A stretch of DNA of 64,000 nucleotides from positions 1-64,000 of the forward strand of contig JASMDC010000007.1 of assembly GCA_030753015.1 (NCBI GenBank), read 5' to 3'. This document shows, one piece after another, positions 48,921 through 57,314 of this stretch. Every line of letters begins with the position of its first letter. Positions within the stretch are counted from its first letter, which is position 1. Made by a program: the position numbers and the translations under genes. The notes under the pieces are model-generated. The model was not told where the DNA came from. It made no database searches and saw nothing but the letters and a program-made list of their open reading frames with translations. Source of the stretch: Candidatus Undinarchaeales archaeon. Lineage in GTDB: Archaea; SpSt-1190; JASMDC01.

Positions 48921-50072
48921 CTACACGAACCGCTCCGGGTGTGCTTCGAAATACTTTTCGCCCATCCGCACGAGCACGAGCCCTGATCCGAGAAGCAAGG
49001 TGAACGAGATTGCCACGGGGGCTCCGAGCATTGGCGAGTACGCAAGCGTCGCCAGGCAGGCGGACGGGACCAACGCCACCACGCTCTCGGGGAGGGGAAG
49101 CGGGGTGAGGTTGACGACGAACACCGCCGACATGGCCCCGAAGTACACGAACCGCAGCTCCTGCCGCCCGGGGACCATCGCTGCCGCCGCCAGACCCACG
49201 CCCGCCAGTAGCAGTGCCAGGGATAGCGCGTACCCGATCATGAGCACCGGATGCGCCATGTGGACGCCTTGGGTCTCGAGGAGGACGATGTACAGTACCG
49301 CCTGCGTACAGGCCAGCATCAGGGCGCCGGTCACCTTACCGCGCACCACCGTCCCAGGCGACAGGGCGTGCACCAACGGTTCCAGCTTGTGGGTCTCGGT
49401 GTCCTGGCTCAGTGCTTCCATGAGCACGTCGCCGGCGTTGATGGCCAAGAACAGGAAGATGAACGGTACCAAAAAGCCGTAGAGCGCGTGTACGGGACGC
49501 ACCGAGCGCAGCGGGGGGGCGCCGCGGTCGTCGTCGGGCGCAGGCTCGTTCACGCCCGTCACCCGTACCTGGGGCACGGCGGGCACCTCCAGCAGCAACC
49601 GCTCGAAGCCCAGGGAATAAGAGAGCTCCACCAATGCTTCCTCGAGCCGGTTCCGGGAGTAGGAGGAGAGCAGGCTGCGCGGGTCGTGGATGAGCGATAT
49701 ACCCACGTGCACCGGCCGGTCCAGCTGGTCTCCCAGTTCCGGCGGGGGCACCAGGATGACCTCGATCCGTCCCTCCATGAACGCGAACTCCGCCTGGGTG
49801 AGGCTGTCGTACCCCCGGGCGTACAGCTGCTCGCGCTCGAGAAGGGCGTTTCCAACGGATGGACGCTCGCCGTACGTCACCACGCCGATCCGCCACCCGC
49901 CCGGCGGTTCCCCGGCCTCGGACGGGAACAGGAGCGCGGCATAGTTGTGGACGATGGCCTGGGCGAACACCACCATGAGCACCTGGAAGAAGAAAAGCAC
50001 CCAGAACGTCCGGTCTCGCAGGAGGCGCTGGAGCTCGCGCCAGCCAACGAGCGCAACCGGGCCTACATCCAC
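48921..50072 (-). CDS. ABC-2 type permease (second subunit)
   Basis: The 383-residue protein begins GWRELQRLLRDRTFWVLFFF, the typical first helix of ABC-2 permeases, has a large external loop (about 50-200), then five or six membrane segments with SQDTETHKLEPLVHALSPG as coupling segment. It starts at GTG 50072, overlapping the upstream PrsW-fused permease by 10 bases. Together with that gene and the ATPase it forms a NatAB-like exporter; no substrate can be inferred. Confidence 0.8.
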   Translation of the reverse strand: MDVGPVALVGWRELQRLLRDRTFWVLFFFQVLMVVFAQAIVHNYAALLFPSEAGEPPGGWRIGVVTYGERPSVGNALLEREQLYARGYDSLTQAEFAFMEGRIEVILVPPPELGDQLDRPVHVGISLIHDPRSLLSSYSRNRLEEALVELSYSLGFERLLLEVPAVPQVRVTGVNEPAPDDDRGAPPLRSVRPVHALYGFLVPFIFLFLAINAGDVLMEALSQDTETHKLEPLVHALSPGTVVRGKVTGALMLACTQAVLYIVLLETQGVHMAHPVLMIGYALSLALLLAGVGLAAAAMVPGRQELRFVYFGAMSAVFVVNLTPLPLPESVVALVPSACLATLAYSPMLGAPVAISFTLLLGSGLVLVRMGEKYFEAHPERFV

Positions 50073-51832
50073 ATCATCACCACCGCGAGGTTGTAGGCGC
50101 CATGCAGGAGCGTGGCCACCGCCAGCGCGAGGGAGGCGCGGCCGCTACGCAGGTAGACCAGCGCGAACACCGTGGTGCACAGGCCATGGACGACCAATGA
50201 CAAGGGGAGGATGGGGAGCAGGAGCAGGGTCTCGAGGGTCTGGGCGACGCCCTCAAGACCAACGAACGGTGTGATGAAAGCGACGTTGTACAGCTTCTCG
50301 AACACCAGGAACCCCACGCCAACCGCCAGGGCCAGGGGGACCACGTCGCCCGAGTTCGAGCGCAGGCGGCCGGCGCGGTGGAGCAGGAGGAACGCAGCAC
50401 CCTTCACGGCCTCCTCCACGCCCATCAGGACCGTGACTAAGAGGATGAACGGGACGCGGACCAGGGTGGCCAAGGCCACCACCGCCACCTCGCCCGCAAG
50501 CCCCAAGAACACTGTACCGGCACCGGTGAGTATGCCCAGCAGGAGCGATGGGCGGCCGGAGGGGAGAGACTCGCGGGTGGCGAGCACCAAAGCCTCCCAC
50601 AGGGTGTGGCCCCCCGTCACCGTCCCGCGGGCGGCGCCCAGCACGCCCAGCAGCATGGCCAGTGAGAACGCGCCGGGGAAGAACAGCGACAGCCCCACCT
50701 GCTCGGCGCCCGGTGGCTCGCCTCGGAGAACGTGAAGCACGGTGGTCAGCGGCGAGTAGAACGCAACGTCGTGCACACCGGAAAGCAGGGTGGGGAGCAG
50801 CAGGCCCACCGTCCCCAGGAAGTAGGCCACTGAAAGGCTGGCCGACATGGAGGCATAGGATGAGGTGGTGACGCACACCGCCGCCGTCAGGGCGAAGAAC
50901 GTCGCAACCACCGCCGTCGTGGCCAGCACGAGGAGGGGCAGCGACGCGCGGGCGGGGGGCGCAAGGACCACAGAGAGTGTCACGGGGACCGCCACCGCCA
51001 GCAGGGCGTGGGGGGCGGCCTTCCCGGCCATGATCGAGTGCTGGGGGACGTAGGCGGAGAGCACCTCGTACCCACCGCCCAGGCGCGAGCCGGTGAGCGA
51101 CACGCCGAAGGACGAGGCGAAGAACAGTATGGGGATGAGCATGCCCAGCGGTGCCATGAGGCCCGCGATGGGGTTGGTGCCGCCCGGCTGGGGGACGGCC
51201 AGCTCCTCACCCTCCTCAATGGTATCGGGCCGTGCCAGGCGGTCGCCAAGGGCGTCGGCGGCGTAGGCCTCGCCCGGGGGCCGGGCCACCAGGAGCGATG
51301 GATCGATGGACGGCGGTGCGGGCACGCTGCCGGGGCCGGGACGTACGTTACCGCTGGGCGTCTCCTCCCGTGGTATCGGACGGAAGCCTGTCCCGCGGTC
51401 CAGCGCGTCTGCATCGATGAGGAGCGGTGCCAGGAGCACGTCAGGGAGCGGTCGCTTGGCGGCCTCCTGCTCGAACAGCCGGCGGTTGGTGACCTCGAGC
51501 ACGTCGATCATCAGCCTGCGGAGGGCACGCGACCGGTGGGACCGGCCGAACTGCGCATGCACGTCCGCGTCGTCGGTCCAGAGGTAGCCGTCGATTCGTT
51601 CCCCGAGCAGTGCCGCGTGGGCGGTATCGCGATCGGCGAGAGCCATCATCTCGATCAGCGGTGACGCGAACAGCTCGTCGGCCCGGGGATCGCCCACCCG
51701 GCCCAGCCGGTACACGTCCCGGAGCGACGGGGGCTCGCGCTCCATGCTCGTCCGCATAGCGGAGAGCACTACCAGGGAGAGCAGCGGCACCGCCAGCAGC
51801 GCCAGGGAGAGCCGACGGGAGCCGGACAGCAC
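50063..51832 (-). CDS. ABC-2 permease fused to a PrsW-like intramembrane protease
   Basis: The protein is about 589 residues from GTG 51832 (AGGA 8 bases upstream); ATA 51859 and farther positions are alternatives. The N-terminal 370 residues follow ABC-2 permease layout: first helix, large external loop, then several helices (GLMAPLGMLIPILFF). The last 150 residues have PrsW (M82) features in order: GVEEAVKGA (EExxK), GVGFLVFEKLYN, VVHGLCTTVFALVY and LLHGAYN. PrsW-type glutamate and histidine residues are all present, so it could be active. It overlaps the next permease and follows the ATPase. Confidence 0.7.
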   Translation of the reverse strand: MLSGSRRLSLALLAVPLLSLVVLSAMRTSMEREPPSLRDVYRLGRVGDPRADELFASPLIEMMALADRDTAHAALLGERIDGYLWTDDADVHAQFGRSHRSRALRRLMIDVLEVTNRRLFEQEAAKRPLPDVLLAPLLIDADALDRGTGFRPIPREETPSGNVRPGPGSVPAPPSIDPSLLVARPPGEAYAADALGDRLARPDTIEEGEELAVPQPGGTNPIAGLMAPLGMLIPILFFASSFGVSLTGSRLGGGYEVLSAYVPQHSIMAGKAAPHALLAVAVPVTLSVVLAPPARASLPLLVLATTAVVATFFALTAAVCVTTSSYASMSASLSVAYFLGTVGLLLPTLLSGVHDVAFYSPLTTVLHVLRGEPPGAEQVGLSLFFPGAFSLAMLLGVLGAARGTVTGGHTLWEALVLATRESLPSGRPSLLLGILTGAGTVFLGLAGEVAVVALATLVRVPFILLVTVLMGVEEAVKGAAFLLLHRAGRLRSNSGDVVPLALAVGVGFLVFEKLYNVAFITPFVGLEGVAQTLETLLLLPILPLSLVVHGLCTTVFALVYLRSGRASLALAVATLLHGAYNLAVVMMWM

Positions 51833-51867
51833 CCGCGCTTCCTGGCGGGACAGCTCTATAGCGCCCC

Positions 51868-52779
51868 TCAGGGCGATGGCGCGTCCACCCCCCCGATCTC
51901 GCGGAAGAACACGTCGTCGAGCCCAGGCTCCTCGACGGACACGCGGACCACCTCGCCTGACCTGGACAGGCGGCCGGTGAGCGCGGCAAAGCCCGCTGGT
52001 GTCCCCCTGTACACTACCTGCCACCGGTCCCCGGGCAGACCCTCGATCTCCAGGTCCTTGCCTGTAGGCTCCTTCCCGAGCACCTCGAGCACGTACCGCC
52101 GTTCGGCGGCCAGCGCCTCCTTGAGCACGTCCTTTGGCCCGGCGGTCACCACACGGCCCTCGTTCATGATGACCACGTCGTCGCAGAGCCGGTCGGCGTC
52201 GAGGAGGAGGTGGGTGGAAACCAGCACCGTGCGCTCGCGCTTGAGCGACAGGAGCTCCTGGTTGAGCGCTACCGAGCTGGAAGGGTCGAGGCCCGAGGCC
52301 GGTTCGTCGAGGATGAGCACCGGCGGGTCGGGGAGCAGGGTGCGCGCAAGCTCCAACCGGCGGCGCAAACCCTTGGAGAGCGCCCGGGCGGGAAGCTCGG
52401 CGTGGCCCTGCAGGCCGTACTCGCGGACCAGGTCCTCGGCACGCGCCTCCAGGTCGGTCCCGCCCATCCCAAGGAGCCGGCCGAAGAACCGCAGGTACTC
52501 CAGGGGCGCCATGTCATCGTACACATGGCTCTCCTCGGGGAGGTAGCCCATGGCCTTGCGGGCACGCTGTCGGTCGGCCCGCACGTCGGCGCCGTCCAAC
52601 AGCACCGTACCATCGTCGGGGATGAGGATGCCGCAGATGCACCGGAGGGTGGTGGTCTTGCCGGCGCCGTTGGGGCCCAGTAGCACCGTTAGCGTCCCCT
52701 CCCTCGCGGTGAGGTCCACGTCGTGGAGCACCTCCCTGTCGCCGTACGACTTGCGCAGCTTGCGCACCTCGAGCCTCAT
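51868..52779 (-). CDS. ABC transporter ATPase of the PrsW-linked exporter
   Basis: The 303-residue protein has Walker A LLGPNGAGKTTTLR, Walker B PVLILDEPASGLDP and switch histidine in VSTHLLLDADRL. The signature is LSKGLRRRLELA, with lysine replacing the second glycine of LSGG, a variation seen in some ABC-2 ATPases. GGAGGGTCGAGG precedes the ATG. A TATA box at 52816-52825 starts the three-gene operon. Confidence 0.9.
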   Translation of the reverse strand: MRLEVRKLRKSYGDREVLHDVDLTAREGTLTVLLGPNGAGKTTTLRCICGILIPDDGTVLLDGADVRADRQRARKAMGYLPEESHVYDDMAPLEYLRFFGRLLGMGGTDLEARAEDLVREYGLQGHAELPARALSKGLRRRLELARTLLPDPPVLILDEPASGLDPSSSVALNQELLSLKRERTVLVSTHLLLDADRLCDDVVIMNEGRVVTAGPKDVLKEALAAERRYVLEVLGKEPTGKDLEIEGLPGDRWQVVYRGTPAGFAALTGRLSRSGEVVRVSVEEPGLDDVFFREIGGVDAPSP

Positions 52780-52815
52780 CCTCGACCCTCCATGGCGCTC
52801 ACCATATCGTTCACC

Positions 52816-52825
52816 GATTTAAAGG
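52816..52825 (-). promoter_or_regulatory. TATA box of the ATPase-permease operon
   Basis: The minus strand reads CCTTTAAATC, about 40 bases upstream of ATG 52779. Confidence 0.5.
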
Positions 52826-52846
52826 GAGTGGAAGGCGGTCGACCCC

Positions 52847-53584
52847 TCAATCCGCCTCGCGCACCTGCAAGTGGAACGCCGCCGAGTCGTACCACAAGTA
52901 GCAGTCGCCCTTCACATTCCCGTCGCACTCCCGTGCGGGCCGCTGTCGACAGCTCTCAGGCTCGCACGCGTCACATCCGGCCATCGGCTCCAGGCACCAG
53001 GTCGGATCGACCGGGTCCCACTTGCGGCACGCAGGCCGGTACTCGCACACGTCGACGTTGAACGCGTACCTGCCGTTGGGCGCCTCCAGCGGGTCGTCGG
53101 GGAAGGAGAGCGTCGTTCGGAGCGCGGCCGCCTCCTGCCCGTAGACCTCGATAAAGCCGGGGCCTGAGAACCAGGTGTTCGGGCTGCAGGTGGCGACCCC
53201 CTCCCAGCATTCCGCGGGGAGGTAGCGCCTGTACTTCTTCAGGACCGCCTCGTCAAGAGGTCCACGCCGCCCCTCCAGCGTCCTGAAGTCCCGGTCGATG
53301 GTATCCTCCCGCGAGCCGGGACCATCCAGGCGGAGCAGGTGCGGGTAGGCGCAAAAGCACCGGTCGTCGGGAGCGATGTTGTTGATCGCCACCTGGATGT
53401 CACGGCGCCCGCCACGTTCCATCTTGATGGATGTCGGGATGGAGAGCATGACCTTCTCATTCCTGTTGTGGACCGTGGGCGGTGGCGGCCTTGACGGCCT
53501 CACCGGCCGCTCCTCGGACACGGCAGCGTCCACCCACACCACCACCAGCACCAGGGGGACGCACACCAGCATGATGATGTCCAT
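52847..53584 (-). CDS. Membrane-anchored cysteine-rich extracellular protein
   Basis: The protein is about 245 residues from ATG 53584 (GGGGGT upstream) or 266 from GTG 53647. It has one N-terminal membrane helix (MDIIMLVCVPLVLVVVWV), a proline-rich linker and a globular exterior with about 12 cysteines, clustered near the end (CEYRPACRKWDP, GCDACEPESCRQRPARECDG). Family unknown. It lies just upstream of the PrsW-linked ABC operon on the same strand and may be its extracellular partner, which is inference. Confidence 0.65.
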   Translation of the reverse strand: MDIIMLVCVPLVLVVVWVDAAVSEERPVRPSRPPPPTVHNRNEKVMLSIPTSIKMERGGRRDIQVAINNIAPDDRCFCAYPHLLRLDGPGSREDTIDRDFRTLEGRRGPLDEAVLKKYRRYLPAECWEGVATCSPNTWFSGPGFIEVYGQEAAALRTTLSFPDDPLEAPNGRYAFNVDVCEYRPACRKWDPVDPTWCLEPMAGCDACEPESCRQRPARECDGNVKGDCYLWYDSAAFHLQVREAD

Positions 53585-53760
53585 GGTCGTGACCCCCTTG
53601 AGCAGCGAGCGCTTTCGTCCCGTCAGTTCCACCAGAAAGGACGACACTGGGGCGGTTGAAAAACACGGTGTTAGGGGTGATAGTGAGGGCGCTCACACCG
53701 CGCGAGTACCGGCACGCCGGCCTGCCGGCTTTCTTGACCCATGAGCGGCTAATCTCTACC

Positions 53761-54426
53761 ATGGCGCTTCCATGGGAGCACGGGGCCCGGCAGCCGTTCC
53801 TGGACCGGACCGATCCCTCCGATGTCCGCCGGGAGGCAGTGGCGCTTCCCCTGGCGCCCGGCCGGGTCACCGTGCTCCGACCCACCTCCTTCCCCGTGTC
53901 CCTGGCCCTGGCCAGGGCGGCGCTCGCGCCCGGGGGGGAGGTGCGGGCCGTTGTGGTCGACGGCGGTAACCGCTTCGATCCATCAGCCCTGGCGCGATGG
54001 GCACAGCACCTGGGCGCGCCGCCGCGGAGGGTGCTGGAGGCCGTGGCCGTGTCCCGGGCGTTCACCTGCCACCAGCTGGCCCGGCTCGTGACCGAAAGGC
54101 TGCCCCGGGAGCTGGCGGTCACCGGGGCGCGGCTGGTGGCGGTGCTGTCGCTGACCAGCTCGTTCACCGACGTGCCCGCACGGGAGGGCGTCGCCCTCTT
54201 CCGCCGCACCCTGGACGCCCTCGCCCGGGCGGTGCGTTACGCGAACGCCGCGTGCCTGGTCACCCTGGACCGGGAGCCCGAGGGGTACCTGGAACGACTG
54301 GCCCGGCGGCGTGCCGTGGCGTGCGCCGAACTGCTCCCGGGGCTGCGGCTCCAGCTGGAGGGAGGGCCTGCGGTGCCGCTGGGGGCGACACCCGCCCCCT
54401 TTCCCTGGGCTGTGGGTGGTGCCTGA
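53761..54426 (+). CDS. RecA/RadA-like protein without Walker A (PolB2-linked)
   Basis: The 221-residue protein keeps parts of the RecA/Rad51 core: VTVLRPTSFP where Walker A should be, VRAVVVDGGNRFDPSALARW, and AVSRAFTCHQLARLVTERLP, matching the Rad51 stretch ending ARAFT..HQ..LL. The phosphate-binding GKT is absent, so ATP hydrolysis is unlikely. ATG 53761 is chosen because codons before it lack the gene's GC-rich third positions. It is followed at once by a small helical gene and a PolB2-like polymerase. Confidence 0.72.
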   Translation: MALPWEHGARQPFLDRTDPSDVRREAVALPLAPGRVTVLRPTSFPVSLALARAALAPGGEVRAVVVDGGNRFDPSALARWAQHLGAPPRRVLEAVAVSRAFTCHQLARLVTERLPRELAVTGARLVAVLSLTSSFTDVPAREGVALFRRTLDALARAVRYANAACLVTLDREPEGYLERLARRRAVACAELLPGLRLQLEGGPAVPLGATPAPFPWAVGGA

Positions 54427-54427
54427 C

Positions 54428-54706
54428 ATGGGCCGGACCGTGGCCACGTTCCGCCACCTGCTGGCAATCGAGGAGTCGCGCTGGCGCCCCTTCCGCGACG
54501 GGCTGCGGCGACGGGACCGGGAGGCCTTCGACCGGCTGTTCGACCTGGCCCGGGGCCACGCCGCTGCTGCCACCATGGCGGCCAGCCCGCTCGCCATGGA
54601 GCCGGTGGTGCTGGCGGTGCTCCTGGAGCACCAGAAGGCGCTCGAGCGGCTGACCGCGCGGCTGGCGGAGGTGGACGAGGGTGAGGGGGACCGGCTGGGT
54701 CCTTGA
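54428..54706 (+). CDS. Small helical protein of the PolB2 cassette
   Basis: The 92-residue all-helical protein (ESRWRPFRDGLRRRDREAFD, then RLFDLARGHAAAATMAA and VVLAVLLEHQKALERL) sits 1 base after the RecA-like gene and overlaps the polymerase by 26 bases. Small helical proteins accompany archaeal PolB2 genes in other lineages as I recall; likely roles are adaptor or DNA-bridging. No catalytic motif seen. Confidence 0.72.
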   Translation: MGRTVATFRHLLAIEESRWRPFRDGLRRRDREAFDRLFDLARGHAAAATMAASPLAMEPVVLAVLLEHQKALERLTARLAEVDEGEGDRLGP

Positions 54707-56795
54707 CATCCACGCCGACGGGGGCGAGGTCGCCCTCTGGGTGAAGCGCGAGCGGGGCGGTACCGTCCGCCTCGCAGCATCCTACCGTCCTCCCTTCTAC
54801 GTGCTCCCGCGGACGCAGTCCCTGGACCGGCTCCTTCCCCGCCTGCGCCAGCTCCCCGGGGTGGGCCGGGTGACGACGGCACGGCGCTCGGACGTGTGGA
54901 CCGGAAGTGAGGCCGCAGTGGCCGAGGTCCATCCCGCCGATCCGGCACGGATGAAGGCGACGGCGGCCCGGGTCCGCGACGACGTGGGGACGGCGGGAGA
55001 GGTGTGCACCTGCGACGTGGCGCACGAGACGCGGTTCCTCATCGAGCGGGGGCTGTTCCCCCTGGCCAGGGTGCGCTTTGCGGCCGACGACGACGGGCGG
55101 TTGCGTGACGTGGCGCTCGACGGCGACGCTGCCGATGCCATGGAGTACCCGGTGCCCCGTCTTGAGGTCGTGGAGGTGTCCCGTGGTAGGAGCGCACGGG
55201 CGGCCTGCATCGGCCGGGACCCGGACGTGGTGATCACCCGGGGACCCTGCGCCGACCTCCATCTGGTGTCCCGTGAGCCCGTGGAGGCCGTGCGACGGCG
55301 CGCGCGTTCCTACGTCTCCTACGGACGAGTGGTGTACAAGCCGCCGTTCCAGCACCTGCACGGCCGCTGGCACGTTGATGGCGACCATTCCTTCTTCGTG
55401 CGCCGGTGCGGGCTGGAGGGGCTCATCGAGCTCTCCCGGCTCTCCTGCATCACCCCCCAGCGCATGGCTCATACCTCGCCGGGCACGGCCATCAGCGCCA
55501 TGGAGGTGGCCACGGCGCTGCGGCACGGGATGCTGGTGCCCTGGCGCAAGGGCGAGCCCGAGGCGTTCAAGACCGCCTGGCAGCTGGTGCAGGCCGACCG
55601 GGGTGGCCTGGTGCTGGAGCCGGTGCCGGGCGCCGTGGAGCAGGTGGCGGAGATGGACTTCGCCTCCATGTACCCCACCATCATGGACCACCACAACATC
55701 TCGCCCGAGACCGTCCAGTGCACGTGCTGCGGGGACGACGGTAGTGCGACGGTGCCCGTGCTGGGCTACCATCTGTGCAGCAAGCGGCGCGGACTGGTGC
55801 CCGAGACCATCGCACCGCTCTTGGAGCGGCGGCGGCACTACAAGCGACGAGCGCGGGCCACGCGCGGTGCGATGCGCGTGGGGTACGAGCGGCGGCAGCA
55901 GGCGCTCAAGTGGATGCTGGTGACGTGCTTCGGGTACCTGGGCTACCGCAACGCCCGTTTCGGCCGGATCGAGGCACACGAGTCGGTGACCGCCTTCGGC
56001 CGGGACAAGCTCGTGCGCGCGGCGCGCATGGCCGAGGAGGCGGGCTTCGCGGTGGTGCACGGCATAGTGGACTGCCTGTGGCTGCGGCACGAGGATGGGG
56101 ACACCCTCGCGGGGCGGGAGGACGAGCTCGCCGACCTCATGTCGTCCATCGGCAGCGCAGTGGACGTGGAGCTGGAGCTGGAGGGGGTGTACGGGTGGCT
56201 GGCCTTCTCCCCCTCGCGCCTCCACCCCGGGGTCGCGGCGGCCAACCGCTACTTCGGCAGGTACGTCACCGGAGAGCTCAAGGTACGTGGGATCGAGTCG
56301 CGACGCAGGGACGCGCCGGGTGTGGTGCGCCGGCTCCAGGCACGTATCCTGGGCATCCTTGCTGGCTGCCCCGACCTTGCCGCGGTGCGCGACTCCCTGC
56401 CCGGTGCCGTGGAGGTGGTGCGCCTGGCCGTGGACGGGGTGCGGGCCGGTGACGTCCGGTCCGATGAGCTGGAGGTGTGCACGGTAGTGTCCCGCTCCGA
56501 CTACCGCGGCCGCTCGCCGACGGCGGTCGTGGCCACGGCACTGCGCGACGAGGGCGTCGAGCTCCTCCCCGGCCAGAAGGTGCGGTACGTGTGGGGTGCC
56601 GAGGGCCGGCCCGTGCCCGCGAGCGAGGCCGACGGGTACGCCCACGACCGGTACACTGAGCTTCTAATCAGGAGCGCGGGGACCCTTTTAGCGCCCTTCG
56701 GGCTCCCTGCCGAGGCGCTCGCCCGGCGCCTGGCCCCCGGCGGCCATCAGCTTACCCTTGCCGCGTGCGTCGCGCGCAGAAGACGGGCGCGGTGA
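54681..56795 (+). CDS. Family B DNA polymerase, PolB2 (Dpo2)-like
   Basis: The 704-residue protein starts at GTG 54681 with GGAGGTG 8 bases upstream. Motif A is present as MDFASMYPTIMDHHNISPET. Motif B is altered, KWMLVTCFGYLGY instead of Kx3NSxYG. Motif C reads HGIVDCLWL instead of YxDTDS: the first aspartate is lost, but the second, metal-binding one remains. Exonuclease motifs are not visible in the short N-terminal part (about 320 residues). This is the pattern of archaeal PolB2, tied to damage tolerance in Crenarchaeota. Residual activity is uncertain. Confidence 0.82.
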   Translation: MRGTGWVLDIHADGGEVALWVKRERGGTVRLAASYRPPFYVLPRTQSLDRLLPRLRQLPGVGRVTTARRSDVWTGSEAAVAEVHPADPARMKATAARVRDDVGTAGEVCTCDVAHETRFLIERGLFPLARVRFAADDDGRLRDVALDGDAADAMEYPVPRLEVVEVSRGRSARAACIGRDPDVVITRGPCADLHLVSREPVEAVRRRARSYVSYGRVVYKPPFQHLHGRWHVDGDHSFFVRRCGLEGLIELSRLSCITPQRMAHTSPGTAISAMEVATALRHGMLVPWRKGEPEAFKTAWQLVQADRGGLVLEPVPGAVEQVAEMDFASMYPTIMDHHNISPETVQCTCCGDDGSATVPVLGYHLCSKRRGLVPETIAPLLERRRHYKRRARATRGAMRVGYERRQQALKWMLVTCFGYLGYRNARFGRIEAHESVTAFGRDKLVRAARMAEEAGFAVVHGIVDCLWLRHEDGDTLAGREDELADLMSSIGSAVDVELELEGVYGWLAFSPSRLHPGVAAANRYFGRYVTGELKVRGIESRRRDAPGVVRRLQARILGILAGCPDLAAVRDSLPGAVEVVRLAVDGVRAGDVRSDELEVCTVVSRSDYRGRSPTAVVATALRDEGVELLPGQKVRYVWGAEGRPVPASEADGYAHDRYTELLIRSAGTLLAPFGLPAEALARRLAPGGHQLTLAACVARRRRAR

Positions 56796-56807
56796 GCACT
56801 TGTAATG

Positions 56808-57290
56808 TCAGGCACGTATATATGCTATCCACACCATGACCCTTCTGAGGAAAATGGCAAACACGCCTCCCGGGGGGACGACAAAGGATGGGTCTCTCGT
56901 TTTTTTTCTGACCATCCTTGGCTGCCACCACCGCCCCCCGGGCCTCTTTCTCCCTTAACTTCTATCGGAAAGATGCCTTCGGAAGGTATTTATGCTATAC
57001 ACGACTAAATAGTATGGGGGGAATGATGGTCATTCTTCCCCCGGGGGACGGGATGGAAGGTTCACCTAATAATAGAATAATAGCACTTCTTAGTCTTCCT
57101 TTGGCTGCCACCTCCGCCCCCCGGCACTATTCTCCCCGTTCCTGATCCGAAAGGTAAATAGGCCATCCACACCTGATTAAGGACCGGGGGGAACGGGAAC
57201 CCAGTTCCTATGCTCTCCTGGGGGGCGGGATGGGGAAGTGCTGCCTATTTCTGTTTACGCTTTCTCGCTGCCACCCCCGCTCCCCGAACC
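56808..57290. repeat. Three tandem hairpin units of about 170 bp
   Basis: Each unit has a TATA-like AT-rich start (near 56817, 56989 and 57155), a G-rich arm containing GGGGG(A)C-GGGATGG-like sequence, and a distal GCTGCCACC-C-CG arm (56921, 57104, 57267). The arms pair: CCCGGGGGG 56869-56877 with CCCCCCGGG 56934-56942 and AAGGATGG with CCATCCTT in unit 1; CCGGGGG with CCCCCCGG and GGAAG with CTTCC in unit 2; GGGGGGC with GCTCCCC in unit 3. Unit 2 has an extra hairpin at 57016-57042. Apical loops are AT-rich (T8 in unit 1). No coding frame fits. They could be small RNA genes or protein-binding arrays. Confidence 0.6.
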
Positions 57291-57314
57291 TTCCCTGACC
57301 CAGAAGAACATGCA

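Noticed and set aside
53656-53760. N-terminal extension of the RadA-like gene from TTG
   Set aside because: Codons there (AAA, TTA, ATA, ACA) do not share the gene's GC-rich third positions.
54237-56645. 802-codon minus-strand frame opposite the PolB2 gene
   Set aside because: Arg/Pro/His-rich with no domain; the opposite strand encodes polymerase motifs.
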